The notes under the pieces: generated by a model
Seen by the model: the letters and a program-made list of their open reading frames with translations, nothing else
Told to the model about the DNA's origin: nothing
Databases searched by the model: none
Shown: in pieces, positions 1 to 7,093 of the stretch
How positions within the stretch are numbered: position 1 is the stretch's first letter
Layout of the letters: each line of letters begins with the position of its first letter
Assembly (NCBI GenBank): GCA_028703835.1
Contig: JAQVMB010000007.1
Span: 1 to 33,694 of the forward strand
Source of the DNA: Candidatus Peribacteraceae bacterium
Lineage (GTDB): Bacteria > Patescibacteriota > Gracilibacteria > Peribacterales > Peribacteraceae
Reading direction: 5' to 3'
Length of the DNA stretch: 33,694 nucleotides
Made by a program: the position numbers and the translations under genes

Positions 1-1
1 T

Positions 2-115
2 CTGCATCTGTTCATCGGTGAACACGTGTGGAGGTACAACCACAAAGACCTCACAAGGCGTGAACAGGTGCAATTGCTCTACCGGATATTGCTAAAGTTT
101 GGTGGCAGAAGTTAA
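2..115 (+). CDS. C-terminal end of a transposase (IS1595/ISXO2-like), cut by the window edge
   Basis: An open frame enters from the left edge and stops at TAA 113-115, giving 37 residues. It contains FIGEHVWRYNH, followed by a basic linker and an amphipathic LLYRILLKFGG end. The (F/Y)IGE-x-V(W/F)RYNHR pattern is what I recall from the extreme C-terminus of ISXO2-like DDE transposases of the IS1595 family. The catalytic part would lie outside the window, so function rests on this short motif. Whether the element is complete cannot be judged. Another protein ending in a similar helix is possible. Confidence 0.5.
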   Translation: MHLFIGEHVWRYNHKDLTRREQVQLLYRILLKFGGRS

Positions 116-436
116 ACATTCCCCAAAATAGAGCAAAAGTACCTGAACGTTTCTGCTTCCTCTCTCCACCTGGCAGGGGGGAGAGACCGAGTGAGGGGGG
201 ACGGACGAAAAAGAGTAATGACATGCATCTTTGATGATTTAACTCCTTTTTGGCCTCCGGAAGGGCTCCCCGGGTTCCATCATGGTATGAATATGAGTAT
301 TTTGGCTTCGTACAGCGGTAAAACAATGTCAAAAAGAATGGTCAATCGGGCTGAAAATTCGTGCTCCGTTTGACGTTTTGTCCGGGAACAGCTACAATGG
401 CTCTCGAAATCACATTTACATCCACATCCACTTCCT
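116..436. other. Gene-free stretch (321 bp) after the transposase end
   Basis: I see no credible gene. A C-rich/G-rich imperfect hairpin lies near 159-185 (CTCTCC paired with GGAGAG around a short loop). The promoter of the next gene lies at 370-398. Part of this stretch may be the outer end of the transposon, but no terminal repeat can be defined without the other end. Confidence 0.5.
370..398 (+). promoter_or_regulatory. Promoter of the lysine-tailed small protein
   Basis: TTGACG (370-375), a 17-nt spacer and TACAAT (393-398) form a near-consensus sigma-70-type promoter. Transcription would begin near 405, leaving about 32 nt of leader before the ATG at 437, with no clear Shine-Dalgarno sequence. 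This makes it one of the few genes here with a conventional -35 box. Confidence 0.7.
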
Positions 437-811
437 ATGACAAAGTCAGAACTTGCGTTGGACAGAGTGCATAACCTGTACACGCTCCAGACGAAGCTCA
501 TCACGTCGCTCGATGCCGACTTGCGCGATCCCGCGCTCCGCAAGGAGGTGAAGTCCGCCATGCGCGCATTCCAAACGCTGCTGGACCAGGTGGACTGGCA
601 CTACATGGGAGGCATCGATGTGCTGGAATCCCTGCGGCAACTCCCCGGCGAGCTCCATGCGAAGATGAAGACGTCTCCCATCGAGAGCGTGGCGAAGCGG
701 GTGGCGCGGCGCGCGGCGAAGAAAGCTTCCGCGAAGAAGGCCCCCAAACGCAAAGCGTCAAAGAAATTGAAGAAGGCTAAGAAGATGAAGAAGACGACGA
801 AGAGAAAGTGA
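437..811 (+). CDS. Small protein with histone H1-like lysine-rich tail
   Basis: 124 residues. The first ~80 form a soluble helical domain with no family I recognise (TKSELALDRVHNLYTLQTKL and onward). The last ~40 residues are almost all Lys, Arg and Ala in AKK/KKA-type steps, ending KKTTKRK. Such tails occur in bacterial histone H1-like and tailed HU proteins and bind nucleic acid non-specifically, so a nucleoid or RNA-binding role is plausible but inferred. The gene has its own promoter at 370-398 and is convergent with the Hsp20 gene; a simple inverted repeat lies between them. The start is the first ATG of the frame. It could instead be a ribosome-associated protein. Confidence 0.75.
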   Translation: MTKSELALDRVHNLYTLQTKLITSLDADLRDPALRKEVKSAMRAFQTLLDQVDWHYMGGIDVLESLRQLPGELHAKMKTSPIESVAKRVARRAAKKASAKKAPKRKASKKLKKAKKMKKTTKRK

Positions 812-893
812 TCAGTGGTCAGAGGCCAGTGATCAGTAAGCTGTTTTCGTGAAGAGCGGTACGTGGGTTCTGACCACTGATTTCTGATCACTC
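809..893. repeat. Inverted simple-repeat arms (GATCAGTGGTCAG family)
   Basis: The left arm (809-837) and right arm (869-893) carry the same words, GATCAGTGGTCAG and AGTGATCAG, in opposite orientation around a ~30-nt centre. The arms could fold into a long imperfect stem between two convergent genes, as a bidirectional terminator would. There is no U-tract. The left arm begins at the stop codon of the upstream gene. Confidence 0.65.
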
Positions 894-899
894 ATACGA

Positions 900-1355
900 T
901 CATCCTTCACTGATCTTCACGATCTTCACTTTCTCCTCCTTGGGCACCAGGACTTTCAGGATGGATTCTTTATTGAACGTCGCCCGTACGCGCTTGGGGT
1001 CAATGGTGCAGGGCAGCGTGACGCTGCGGCTGAACGGCCCCCAGAAGCATTCCTGCAGGTAGTACTGGTCGCCCGCCACTTCGTCCGTCTGGCGGCGGTT
1101 CCCGCGGATCGTCAGCACGTTGTCATTCACTTCGATGTCCAGGTCGCTCATGCGCACGCCCGCGATGGGCGCCTTGATGATGTAGTAGTCCTCCTGTTCG
1201 TAGATATCCACCGCCACCCGTCCCATGCCCCGCTCCTCGGAGGGTTGTTTTATGGCTGCAGGAAGCGATGCCTCGTCATCCACCGGCGAATAATCGCCCT
1301 TCGATGCGCCGGCGTTGAGTGCGCCGAAGATGCCGTGGAAAGGAGACGTACCCAT
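900..1355 (-). CDS. Hsp20/alpha-crystallin family small heat-shock protein
   Basis: 151 residues. An N-terminal ~45-residue variable segment is followed by an alpha-crystallin domain beginning near GRVAVDIYEQEDYYIIKAPI. The core includes DLDIEVNDNVLTIRGNRR and FSRSVTLPCTID, then the F-NKESILKVLVPK segment that precedes the C-terminal tail. Small heat-shock proteins are ATP-independent holdases that keep unfolding proteins soluble for Hsp70/DnaJ; dnaJ lies 5 kb away. The start at 1355 is chosen because TACCAT (1367-1372, minus strand, TG-extended) lies 11 nt upstream. The longer open frame upstream would place the promoter inside the gene. The IxI motif in the tail appears as KIVKI. Confidence 0.9.
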   Translation of the reverse strand: MGTSPFHGIFGALNAGASKGDYSPVDDEASLPAAIKQPSEERGMGRVAVDIYEQEDYYIIKAPIAGVRMSDLDIEVNDNVLTIRGNRRQTDEVAGDQYYLQECFWGPFSRSVTLPCTIDPKRVRATFNKESILKVLVPKEEKVKIVKISEG

Positions 1356-1366
1356 CGCAGGGGGGC

Positions 1367-1372
1367 ATGGTA
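1367..1372 (-). promoter_or_regulatory. Extended -10 (TGC-TACCAT) of the Hsp20 gene
   Basis: TACCAT preceded by TGC lies 11 nt before the ATG at 1355. RNA starting 6-7 nt downstream would have a leader of only about 4-5 nt, and this box decides the start. Confidence 0.55.
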
Positions 1373-1580
1373 GCAAATGTGGCTTCCTTCCTGCAAAAAC
1401 TCGCTCTGGCCAACGGAGGGAAGTTGTGTTGCCATCGTGCAACAAATACAAACGCACAGGGATCTCCACCCGCCCTTTCCTCCGAGAGTGAAGGGACGGA
1501 AAGGACTGTCGAAAAAACGCAATGGGGATTGAAGAGAAAAGAGAAACGCAAATGGAACTTGCTCCTCTTGTCGGCACCGC

Positions 1581-1586
1581 TACAAT
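1581..1586 (+). promoter_or_regulatory. Possible -10 (TACAAT) for the HTH regulator
   Basis: TACAAT lies 16 nt after TTGCTC (1559-1564). If used, the leader to the ATG at 1654 is about 60 nt and C-rich, without a Shine-Dalgarno sequence. Confidence 0.4.
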
Positions 1587-1653
1587 GCGGAAAACTGAGA
1601 TTCGATCGTCCTCGGTGTTTGGATCACCGCCTCCTTCCGCTTTCCACTCCCCC

Positions 1654-1878
1654 ATGTCCACCGTCGCCCTCCGCAACAACATCCGCCGCCTCCGCTTCGA
1701 GAAGAACATGACCCAGGAGGAACTGGCGCTCCGTACGGGCGTGAGCCGGCAGACGATCATGTCGATCGAACGGGGACGCACGAACCCGTCGGTGTTGCTT
1801 GCCTACAAGATCGCATCGGCCCTGAGCGTGGAATTGACGGAAGTGTTCTTGATGGAAGGGAAGTTGGCACCGGTGTGA
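1654..1878 (+). CDS. Small XRE-family HTH transcriptional regulator
   Basis: 74 residues, almost entirely one helix-turn-helix domain: NNIRRLRFEKNMTQEELA, then the recognition region TGVSRQTIMSIERGRTNPS, then LLAYKIASALSVELTEVFL. This is the compact YgzD/Cro-like class of XRE regulators that bind palindromic operators as dimers; many sit next to small stress or toxin genes. The ATG at 1654 matches the family's usual N-terminus. An in-frame ATG at 1522 would add 44 proline/arginine-rich residues and lies upstream of the likely promoter. The last 76 bp overlap the tail of the convergent four-helix-bundle gene. Its target is unknown. Confidence 0.85.
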   Translation: MSTVALRNNIRRLRFEKNMTQEELALRTGVSRQTIMSIERGRTNPSVLLAYKIASALSVELTEVFLMEGKLAPV

Positions 1879-2309
1879 TTCGGGTTACTGGTTCCTGGTT
1901 GCGGGTTACTGGATTTCGAAATACGTATGTTCCGCTCCTTCCAATTTTTGTGCTGTTGAAGGTATTGCATAAGCATCGCAATTTGCGCCGTTATTCTCCT
2001 GCAGAGGTGAGCGCATTCGTCATGCTCTTCCGGCAGGACGTAGCCCTCATCCAATCCGTAGTAGAGATGTGAGCGTGTTTCAGTGCCTGACCTTTTTGCA
2101 TAACTGAGAAAAGTGATGAACTCGGTATTCGTTCTTGCGTCGTTTCCTTCGGCGATGTTCGCCATGATGGAGAGTGCGGAGCGACTGATCTGATCAGCCC
2201 ATGCCCAATCATGTTTTGCGATGGCTCGATGTGCAAAGATGCGGATCTTCCTTGTGAGGAGCCGCGCCGCTTGCCATGCCTCAATTTCCTCGAATGTCTT
2301 GAAACTCAT
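1803..2309 (-). CDS. Four-helix bundle protein (S23/IVP family)
   Basis: 168 residues. SFKTFEEIEAWQAAR at the N-terminus and the SRSALSIMANIAEGNDAR stretch are signatures of the 23S-rRNA intervening-sequence (S23, TIGR02436-like) four-helix bundles. The family includes Avd-like proteins that form nucleic-acid-binding pentamers; most members have no proven function. The helices end near residue 130. The remaining Ser/Asn/Pro-rich tail is a read-through of the simple-repeat arm at 1882-1912 and then into the 3' end of the HTH gene on the other strand, so it is probably unfolded. An in-frame ATG at 2318 is an alternative start. The gene lies exactly between a pair of inverted repeat arms. Confidence 0.85.
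   Translation of the reverse strand: MSFKTFEEIEAWQAARLLTRKIRIFAHRAIAKHDWAWADQISRSALSIMANIAEGNDARTNTEFITFLSYAKRSGTETRSHLYYGLDEGYVLPEEHDECAHLCRRITAQIAMLMQYLQQHKNWKERNIRISKSSNPQPGTSNPNHTGANFPSIKNTSVNSTLRADAIL
1882..1912 (+). repeat. Left arm of GGTTACTGGTTGCTGG-family inverted repeat
   Basis: Near-tandem words of GGTTACTGG and GGTTCCTGG/GGTTGCGGG. The matching arm in inverse orientation is at 2312-2336, with the four-helix-bundle gene between them. Confidence 0.7.
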
Positions 2310-2311
2310 AT

Positions 2312-2336
2312 CCAGCAACCAGTAACCAGCAACCAG
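2312..2336 (-). repeat. Right arm of GGTTACTGGTTGCTGG-family inverted repeat
   Basis: On the minus strand this reads CTGGTTGCTGGTTACTGG and onward, the inverse of the arm at 1882-1912. It ends 3 bp before the four-helix-bundle ATG at 2309 and just after the recJ stop region. Confidence 0.7.
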
Positions 2337-2342
2337 AGACTG

Positions 2343-4013
2343 TCAGGAAGAAGAGAGGGGTAGATTCGCTTGTTCGACATTAACCGCTTCAATGGTAGCT
2401 GGAGAAATAAAAGCCTCCCGCACGTCTTCGACGAGCAATTGCGGCCGCATGTTACCGTTCCACGTGTCCACGGAAAGCCGGCAGGCGATGTCGACGGGGC
2501 CGACGGGGATCCGCTCGAAGAGTGTCCCGAGCTGGAAGCCGATGACTTTGAGCGGGCCGACGGTTCCTTGGATGTGTGCGAAGGCCGCGCCCACGCGCTT
2601 GAGGGAGGAGAAGCGCACGCCCGGCAGCACGAAGCGCGGTTCGGGATTGCCCTGGCCGAACGGTTCGAGCGTGCGCATGCTTTCGATAAGCGGGAGCGTC
2701 ACTTGCGCCGCATCCAGGAGGCCGTCGACGGGGAGAACCGGGCGGAGCGTGTCGACGGAGAGCGTCCGGGCCGCATGGGCGTTGAGGCGGTCGCGCAGGT
2801 CATCGAACGATGCCGTGGCAAACGTGCAGCCAGCCGCTTGCGCGTGCCCGCCGAAGGTCAGGAGCAGGTCCGCGCAACTCTGCAGCGCCTCCGTCACATG
2901 GAAGCCGGGAATGCTGCGCAGGGACGCCACGCAGACGTCTCCCTGTATTTGCGCGACCAGGCTGGGGCGACCGTGCGCTTCCGTCAGCCTCCCCGCGATG
3001 AGCCCGATGATGCCCGCGGGATAGTCCGGGCTCGCGAGGGTCAGGAACGGGCGGGAAAGGTCCGCCGTGATGCCCGCGAGGAGCGCGCGCGTCTGTTGCT
3101 GCCTGTCCTGGTTCAGTTGCTCCAGCTGCGCGACGGCGTGCCCGTCGCCCAGCAGCGCCCGCAGGGCGATGTGCGGGTCGTCCATGCGGCCCGCCGCATT
3201 CAGGCGAGGCGCGATGCGGAAAGCGATGTCCCTGCTGGACGGGATGCCGTCGATGCGCGCGTTCGCGCACAGCATCCGCAGCGGCCCCTCCGTGAGGCGC
3301 CCGTACGCGGCGACGCCTTCCCGCACGAGCGTGCGGTTCACGCCCGTCAGTTCCACGAGGTCCGCCACGGTACCCGTGGCCGCGAGCGCCAGGTCCGTGT
3401 CGCGGTCCCGCCACTCCCCTCCCTCCAGCGCGGCGACGAGGCCGAAGGCCAGGCCTGCGGCGGCGGGATGCGTCCCCGCGTCCGCCGCGACGAGACCGGG
3501 ATGCAGGACGGCGACGGCGTCCGGCAGCGTTTCCGGCAGGTGGTGGTGGTCCACGACGATCACGTCCATGCCGCCCGCTTTCGCGAGCGCGATCTCCCGG
3601 TGCGACACGACGCCGGTATCGACGGTGATGAGGAGCGTGGCGCCTTTCTCCAGGAACGCGCGGACCGTCTCTTCCCGCAGGCCGTACCCCTCATGCTGGC
3701 GGTGGGGCAGGCGTGCGAAGGGCCGGATGCCTTGTCGCAGGAAGAAGCGGACGAGCTGCGCCGTGGCCGTGATGCCGTCGCAATCGTAGTCGCCGAAGAG
3801 CCCCACGCGCTCTTCCGTTTTCACCGCATGACGGATGCGTTCCAGCGCCGCGGGGAGGGCGGGAGGCGTCGGCCCCGGCGCGTGGAAAGGCAGCGGCGCG
3901 TCCCCCGCCGTGTCGAGGGCGCGGGCGCGGAAGAGTGTGCCGGAGAGATCATTCCCGCCGCGGAAGTCCTCCCGGATCGTCCATTCTTTTCCGGTGAGGG
4001 AAAGGGTCGCCAT
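2343..4013 (-). CDS. recJ: Single-stranded-DNA-specific exonuclease RecJ
   Basis: 556 residues, normal for RecJ. The DHH phosphoesterase core is complete: FGDYDCDG at ~73-80, VDTG at ~131-134, VVDHHH at ~153-158 and the RLNAAGRM helix at ~270-277. The DHHA1 domain with FGGHAQAAG follows at ~387-395, then a C-terminal OB-like domain. RecJ is a Mn2+-dependent 5'-3' exonuclease on single-stranded DNA in mismatch, base-excision and RecF-pathway repair. The start at 4013 is supported by TAATGT (4023-4028) nine nt upstream. The gene stands alone between the four-helix-bundle gene and a hairpin-rich gap. Confidence 0.95.
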   Translation of the reverse strand: MATLSLTGKEWTIREDFRGGNDLSGTLFRARALDTAGDAPLPFHAPGPTPPALPAALERIRHAVKTEERVGLFGDYDCDGITATAQLVRFFLRQGIRPFARLPHRQHEGYGLREETVRAFLEKGATLLITVDTGVVSHREIALAKAGGMDVIVVDHHHLPETLPDAVAVLHPGLVAADAGTHPAAAGLAFGLVAALEGGEWRDRDTDLALAATGTVADLVELTGVNRTLVREGVAAYGRLTEGPLRMLCANARIDGIPSSRDIAFRIAPRLNAAGRMDDPHIALRALLGDGHAVAQLEQLNQDRQQQTRALLAGITADLSRPFLTLASPDYPAGIIGLIAGRLTEAHGRPSLVAQIQGDVCVASLRSIPGFHVTEALQSCADLLLTFGGHAQAAGCTFATASFDDLRDRLNAHAARTLSVDTLRPVLPVDGLLDAAQVTLPLIESMRTLEPFGQGNPEPRFVLPGVRFSSLKRVGAAFAHIQGTVGPLKVIGFQLGTLFERIPVGPVDIACRLSVDTWNGNMRPQLLVEDVREAFISPATIEAVNVEQANLPLSSS

Positions 4014-4022
4014 GCAACGTGC

Positions 4023-4028
4023 ACATTA
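4023..4028 (-). promoter_or_regulatory. Extended -10 (TGG-TAATGT) of recJ
   Basis: TAATGT with upstream TGG ends 9 nt before the recJ ATG, implying a leaderless or nearly leaderless transcript. Confidence 0.5.
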
Positions 4029-4155
4029 CCACTCCCGCGTCCGGGGCTCTTCCGCTTCCGCGGGAAAAGTGAAACGGGCGCCCATTTTCCGCTTCGATGA
4101 GCACAAAAAAAGGTTCCATGAGGCCTTGGATCTATTGTTTTCCTCTACCCCCTCG

Positions 4156-4235
4156 CCCCCTTCTCCGGGGGAGAAGGGGGAAAGCTGCGTACAAAAGAAT
4201 ACTTTCGTCCCTCCTTCCTCCACCGGAGGAAGGAG
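4156..4235. repeat. Two perfect 11-bp hairpins with 3-nt loops
   Basis: Hairpin 1: CCCCCTTCTCC (4156-4166), loop GGG, GGAGAAGGGGG (4170-4180). Hairpin 2: CTCCTTCCTCC (4211-4221), loop ACC, GGAGGAAGGAG (4225-4235). They are 30 nt apart in the gap between the recJ start and the 3' end of an exported-protein gene. Neither has a U-tract on either strand. They may protect the 3' end of the minus-strand mRNA that ends at 4254. Confidence 0.65.
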
Positions 4236-4253
4236 GACAGGAGGATGGAGGAA

Positions 4254-4793
4254 TTAAAACGGTTTCCATCCCCTCGTTTTCACGGCACGAAGCACGGTCC
4301 AGCCCACCGCGGCCAGGACGGCGACGAGAACGGCCGTCGTTTCCATGCCCGTCGGCGCCAGCGGACGCGCCTGTTGCCCGATGACCGCGTTCGTGTTCGC
4401 GGGGGCCCGGTCACGTTCGAGACGCATCAGGAGACGCAGCATCACGGGGTCGACCGTCTGGGACGGGGGCGTGGCGGCGGCGGGGTCGGCGGTTGCCGCA
4501 GCATGGTCGGGACCGGTCGGGCCGGCGGAAGAACTTTGGAGCGAGGGAGGGGGGATGGATCCCTCCAGGTTCGGATCGTAGACGGTATTGGGGTGCAGCG
4601 CTTCGCGTTCCTCGACCTGCATGCGTCCGATTTCCTCCATGCGGCGCTTGTTGGGGCGGAGGGTATTGTCGGTGGTGGTCGGCGTCGTGAAGTATTGCTG
4701 CTGTTGCATCAGCACTTCCTCCGGGCTGATGTAGGCCAGGGCGGGGGATGCCGAGAAGGCGAGGGCGACGGTGAGGGGGAGGAAAGTCATCAT
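4254..4793 (-). CDS. Exported protein with signal peptide and C-terminal membrane anchor, family unknown
   Basis: 179 residues. N-terminal MMTFLPLTVALAFSASPALA is a clear signal peptide, with likely cleavage after ALA. It is followed by a Gln-rich segment (MQQQQYFTTP), a charged helix (RRMEEIGRMQVEEREAL), a Pro/Ala/Ser-rich linker, and a C-terminal transmembrane helix (TTAVLVAVLAAVGWTVL) with a short basic tail. That layout suits a protein exposed outside the membrane. I recognise no family. TATAAT (4797-4802) lies only 3 nt before the first ATG. RNA would therefore start at the second ATG (4790), the more likely leaderless start. The gene lies head-to-tail with the thrombospondin-repeat gene and may work with it. 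Confidence 0.8.
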   Translation of the reverse strand: MMTFLPLTVALAFSASPALAYISPEEVLMQQQQYFTTPTTTDNTLRPNKRRMEEIGRMQVEEREALHPNTVYDPNLEGSIPPPSLQSSSAGPTGPDHAAATADPAAATPPSQTVDPVMLRLLMRLERDRAPANTNAVIGQQARPLAPTGMETTAVLVAVLAAVGWTVLRAVKTRGWKPF

Positions 4794-4796
4794 GAT

Positions 4797-4802
4797 ATTA
4801 TA
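4797..4802 (-). promoter_or_regulatory. Consensus -10 TATAAT overlapping the start of the exported-protein gene
   Basis: TATAAT, three nt, then ATGATG. A start site 6-7 nt past the box falls on the second ATG, which indicates leaderless translation. Confidence 0.65.
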
Positions 4803-4818
4803 GAGGAAAACGGCCGTA

Positions 4819-5880
4819 TCAGCAATCGGTGCCGCCGCTGAGGAGACATTGGTAATAGCGGGCCATATCTTCGATGCCGTCATCGAAGCTGACCTGTTTC
4901 AGCGGGTCCGTCTCCCCGTCATCCACCTCGCCGTTGAGGTTCGTGTCTTCCCCCGCCCACCGGTTGGCGATGGAGACGCAGGCGGTATCGCCGGGGGTGC
5001 AGTCGTACTGCACGCACCGGGGGAGCGCATCCGCCGTGCAGAAGCGGCGATTGCGGTCCACCAGACAGTAGCCGTCGCAGAGGCCGTCATGGTCCGAATC
5101 CGCGCTGAGCGGGTCGGTGTCGCCCGTTTGGAGGCGCGTGTGTCCGTGCACTTCGATGCCGTCGGGGACGCCGTCACCGTCCGAATCCGCGCTGAGGGGA
5201 TCCGTATGGACATTGAACACTTCCGTGCCGTCATCCAAGCCGTCCATGTCGGAATCGGCGAGATCCTCGTCCGTGCCGAATTGTTTTTCCAATTGGGTGT
5301 TCAATCCGTCGTCATCCCGGTCCGTTCCGATTGGCAGCGGGGCTTCCGTCATGATGAAGCACGTCATGCCGCCGCGGAATATCTCGATCTGATGGCGGAT
5401 CGCGCCGTTCGTGTCGTTTTCCTCCTGGTCGCGTTGCAGTTCCGAACGCGTGGGAGGACGGTACACCGAATAGCGGGGGACATTGTTCCGGCGCTGCAGC
5501 TCCCGCACGTCCCGTTCCGCTTCGGAGAGGAACATGCGTCCCGGGAAGCCGAAGCTCTGGGGCGGATCATCCGGATCGTAGTCGTCGGGGAAACAGTAGC
5601 CCCAGTAGCGCGTGTTCCTGCCGCGGTTGCCCAGCAGCGTCTCGCGGTACATGTCCGGCATGCCGACGGGCAACTGGAAGATGACATGCGTGCTGGCGGG
5701 GACCGTGGCGCCGTGCTCCACTTCGTCCGGTTCGATGACGGACCATCGGTCATAGGCCACGGGCTGCAGCACGAACGCGTTCAGGCGGCTCCAGCCCGCC
5801 CACAACATCAATGCCAGCGCTCCGCCGAGGAGGAGGAACGGGCGTGCCCGCAGGAGAGGATGTCTGTGGTTCGGGAACAT
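4819..5880 (-). CDS. Membrane-anchored extracellular protein with thrombospondin type-3 calcium repeats
   Basis: 353 residues. A basic N-terminus and one hydrophobic segment (PFLLLGGALALMLWAGW, ~14-30) give a signal anchor. A ~160-residue domain of unknown type follows. After it come Asp-rich repeats of the form DxDxDGLxD: TDRDDDGLNTQLE, DSDMDGLDDGTEV, DSDGDGVPDGIEV and DSDHDGLCDGYC, then EDTNLNGEVDDGETDPL. Thrombospondin type-3 repeats bind Ca2+ and stiffen extracellular stalks. The C-terminal part holds several Cys residues, plausibly disulphides. TATAAT (5887-5892) lies 6 nt before the ATG at 5880, which decides this start over an upstream in-frame ATG. The gene is divergent from dnaJ. Its role in adhesion or surface structure is inferred. 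Confidence 0.85.
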   Translation of the reverse strand: MFPNHRHPLLRARPFLLLGGALALMLWAGWSRLNAFVLQPVAYDRWSVIEPDEVEHGATVPASTHVIFQLPVGMPDMYRETLLGNRGRNTRYWGYCFPDDYDPDDPPQSFGFPGRMFLSEAERDVRELQRRNNVPRYSVYRPPTRSELQRDQEENDTNGAIRHQIEIFRGGMTCFIMTEAPLPIGTDRDDDGLNTQLEKQFGTDEDLADSDMDGLDDGTEVFNVHTDPLSADSDGDGVPDGIEVHGHTRLQTGDTDPLSADSDHDGLCDGYCLVDRNRRFCTADALPRCVQYDCTPGDTACVSIANRWAGEDTNLNGEVDDGETDPLKQVSFDDGIEDMARYYQCLLSGGTDC

Positions 5881-5886
5881 CAAGAT

Positions 5887-5892
5887 ATTATA
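5887..5892 (-). promoter_or_regulatory. Extended -10 (TGG-TATAAT) of the thrombospondin-repeat gene
   Basis: A perfect extended -10 six nt upstream of the ATG. The divergent dnaJ -10 is only ~40 bp away, so both promoters share one short intergenic region. Confidence 0.7.
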
Positions 5893-5929
5893 CCAGAAAA
5901 CAGCCATCGATCCCAGCCCCATTCTCCGC

Positions 5930-5935
5930 TATGCT
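5930..5935 (+). promoter_or_regulatory. -10 (TATGCT) of dnaJ
   Basis: TATGCT ends 9 nt before the dnaJ ATG. There is no Shine-Dalgarno sequence, and no CIRCE-like inverted repeat is visible. Confidence 0.5.
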
Positions 5936-5944
5936 GTGCGCTGA

Positions 5945-7018
5945 ATGGCCAAAGATTACTACGGCGTATTGGGCCTGCAGAAAGGCGCTTCCGCAGAGGA
6001 GGTGAAAAAGGCGTACCGCCGCCTCTCCAAAGAATTGCATCCGGATAAGCATAAAGGCGGTAAGGATGCCGAGAAGCGCTTCAAGGAAGTGAACGAGGCG
6101 TACGAAGTCCTGTCGAATCCGCAGAAGAAGCAGATGTACGACCAGTTCGGGGAAGCGGGCGTGAACGGCGGGGCGGCGGGACAGGGCGGCTTCGGCGGAT
6201 TCGATTTCTCCGGCGCCGGGGGCGCCGATGCGTTCTCCGATCTCTTCGAAGGCTTCTTCGGCGGAGGGCGCAGGCAGGCCGCCGCGCGCCAGGAGGGGAA
6301 CGATCTGGAAGTGGAGATCGCCATCGACCTGTCCGAGGTGGTGACGGGCGTGCGCCGTGACGTGCGCATCCGCCGGAACATCGCTTGTGACCGTTGCGGC
6401 GGGAACGGGGCGGAGCCGGGGACGAAGCTGGACACCTGCGGCGAGTGCGGCGGCACGGGACAGGTGACGCGGACGGCGCAATCGTTTTTCGGCGTCATCC
6501 AGCAGCGGACCGTCTGTCCGCGATGCCGCGGATCCGGGAAGGTGCCGGAGAAACCGTGTACGAAGTGTGACGGCGAAGGGCGCGTGGCGTCGGCGGAAGA
6601 GGTGCAGGTGGACGTGCCCCCCGGCATCGACGACGGGCAGGCGCTCCGGCTTCGAGGGCAGGGAGAGGCGGGCAGGCGCGGCGCGACCGCGGGGGACCTG
6701 TACGTGCGCGTGCGCGTGCGGCCGGATGACCGCTTCGTGCGCGAAGGCGCGGACATCCGTACGGTCCTGGACGTCCCCGCGCTCGATGCCATCCTCGGCG
6801 CCACGGTGGACGTCGAGACCGTGCAGGGAAACGTCTCGTTGAAGATCCCGGAAGGGACGCAGCCCGGCCAAGTCCTGCGCCTCAAAGGCAAAGGTCTCCC
6901 CGTCCTCAATACGTCCCGTTTCGGCGACCACTTCGTCACGGTCAATGTGAAGGTGCCCACGCGGCTCGGCAGGGAGGAGCGGAGGATTCTGGAAGAGTGG
7001 AGGCGCGCTCGCGGCTGA
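5945..7018 (+). CDS. dnaJ: Chaperone protein DnaJ
   Basis: 357 residues, a full-length type I (DnaJA) Hsp40. The J-domain (~1-70) carries HPD at 32-34, which stimulates Hsp70 ATPase. A Gly/Phe-rich region (GGFGGFDFSGAGG) follows. Four zinc-binding CxxCxGxG-type repeats are intact: CDRCGGNG, CGECGGTG, CPRCRGSG and CTKCDGEG (the last with D for the usual xG). The C-terminal substrate-binding domains follow, ending with LPVLNTSRFGDHFV. It presents unfolded clients to DnaK; neither dnaK nor grpE is adjacent. The TATGCT box fixes the start at 5945. A simple AT-rich repeat follows the stop. Confidence 0.97.
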   Translation: MAKDYYGVLGLQKGASAEEVKKAYRRLSKELHPDKHKGGKDAEKRFKEVNEAYEVLSNPQKKQMYDQFGEAGVNGGAAGQGGFGGFDFSGAGGADAFSDLFEGFFGGGRRQAAARQEGNDLEVEIAIDLSEVVTGVRRDVRIRRNIACDRCGGNGAEPGTKLDTCGECGGTGQVTRTAQSFFGVIQQRTVCPRCRGSGKVPEKPCTKCDGEGRVASAEEVQVDVPPGIDDGQALRLRGQGEAGRRGATAGDLYVRVRVRPDDRFVREGADIRTVLDVPALDAILGATVDVETVQGNVSLKIPEGTQPGQVLRLKGKGLPVLNTSRFGDHFVTVNVKVPTRLGREERRILEEWRRARG

Positions 7019-7042
7019 CGCCGCTCGCACGAATGCAAAAAA

Positions 7043-7078
7043 ATGGAAAATTACAAAATTGAAAATTGAAAATGAGAA
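7043..7078 (+). repeat. Single TTGAAAAT-family repeat arm after dnaJ
   Basis: A-rich near-tandem words (GGAAAATTACAAAATTGAAA and onward) between dnaJ and the VIT1-like gene. No inverted partner is in the same gap; the next arms of this family lie on the far side of the VIT1-like gene. Confidence 0.55.
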
Positions 7079-7093
7079 ACAAGAGACTGATGG

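Noticed and set aside
51-332. A 93-codon minus-strand frame at the left edge
   Set aside because: It overlaps the transposase end and a hairpin, with no start signal and no recognisable domain.
2370-4100. A 576-codon open frame antisense to recJ
   Set aside because: It mirrors recJ codons in a high-GC gene; the product is Arg/Asp/Gly-rich with no domain, while RecJ has all motifs.
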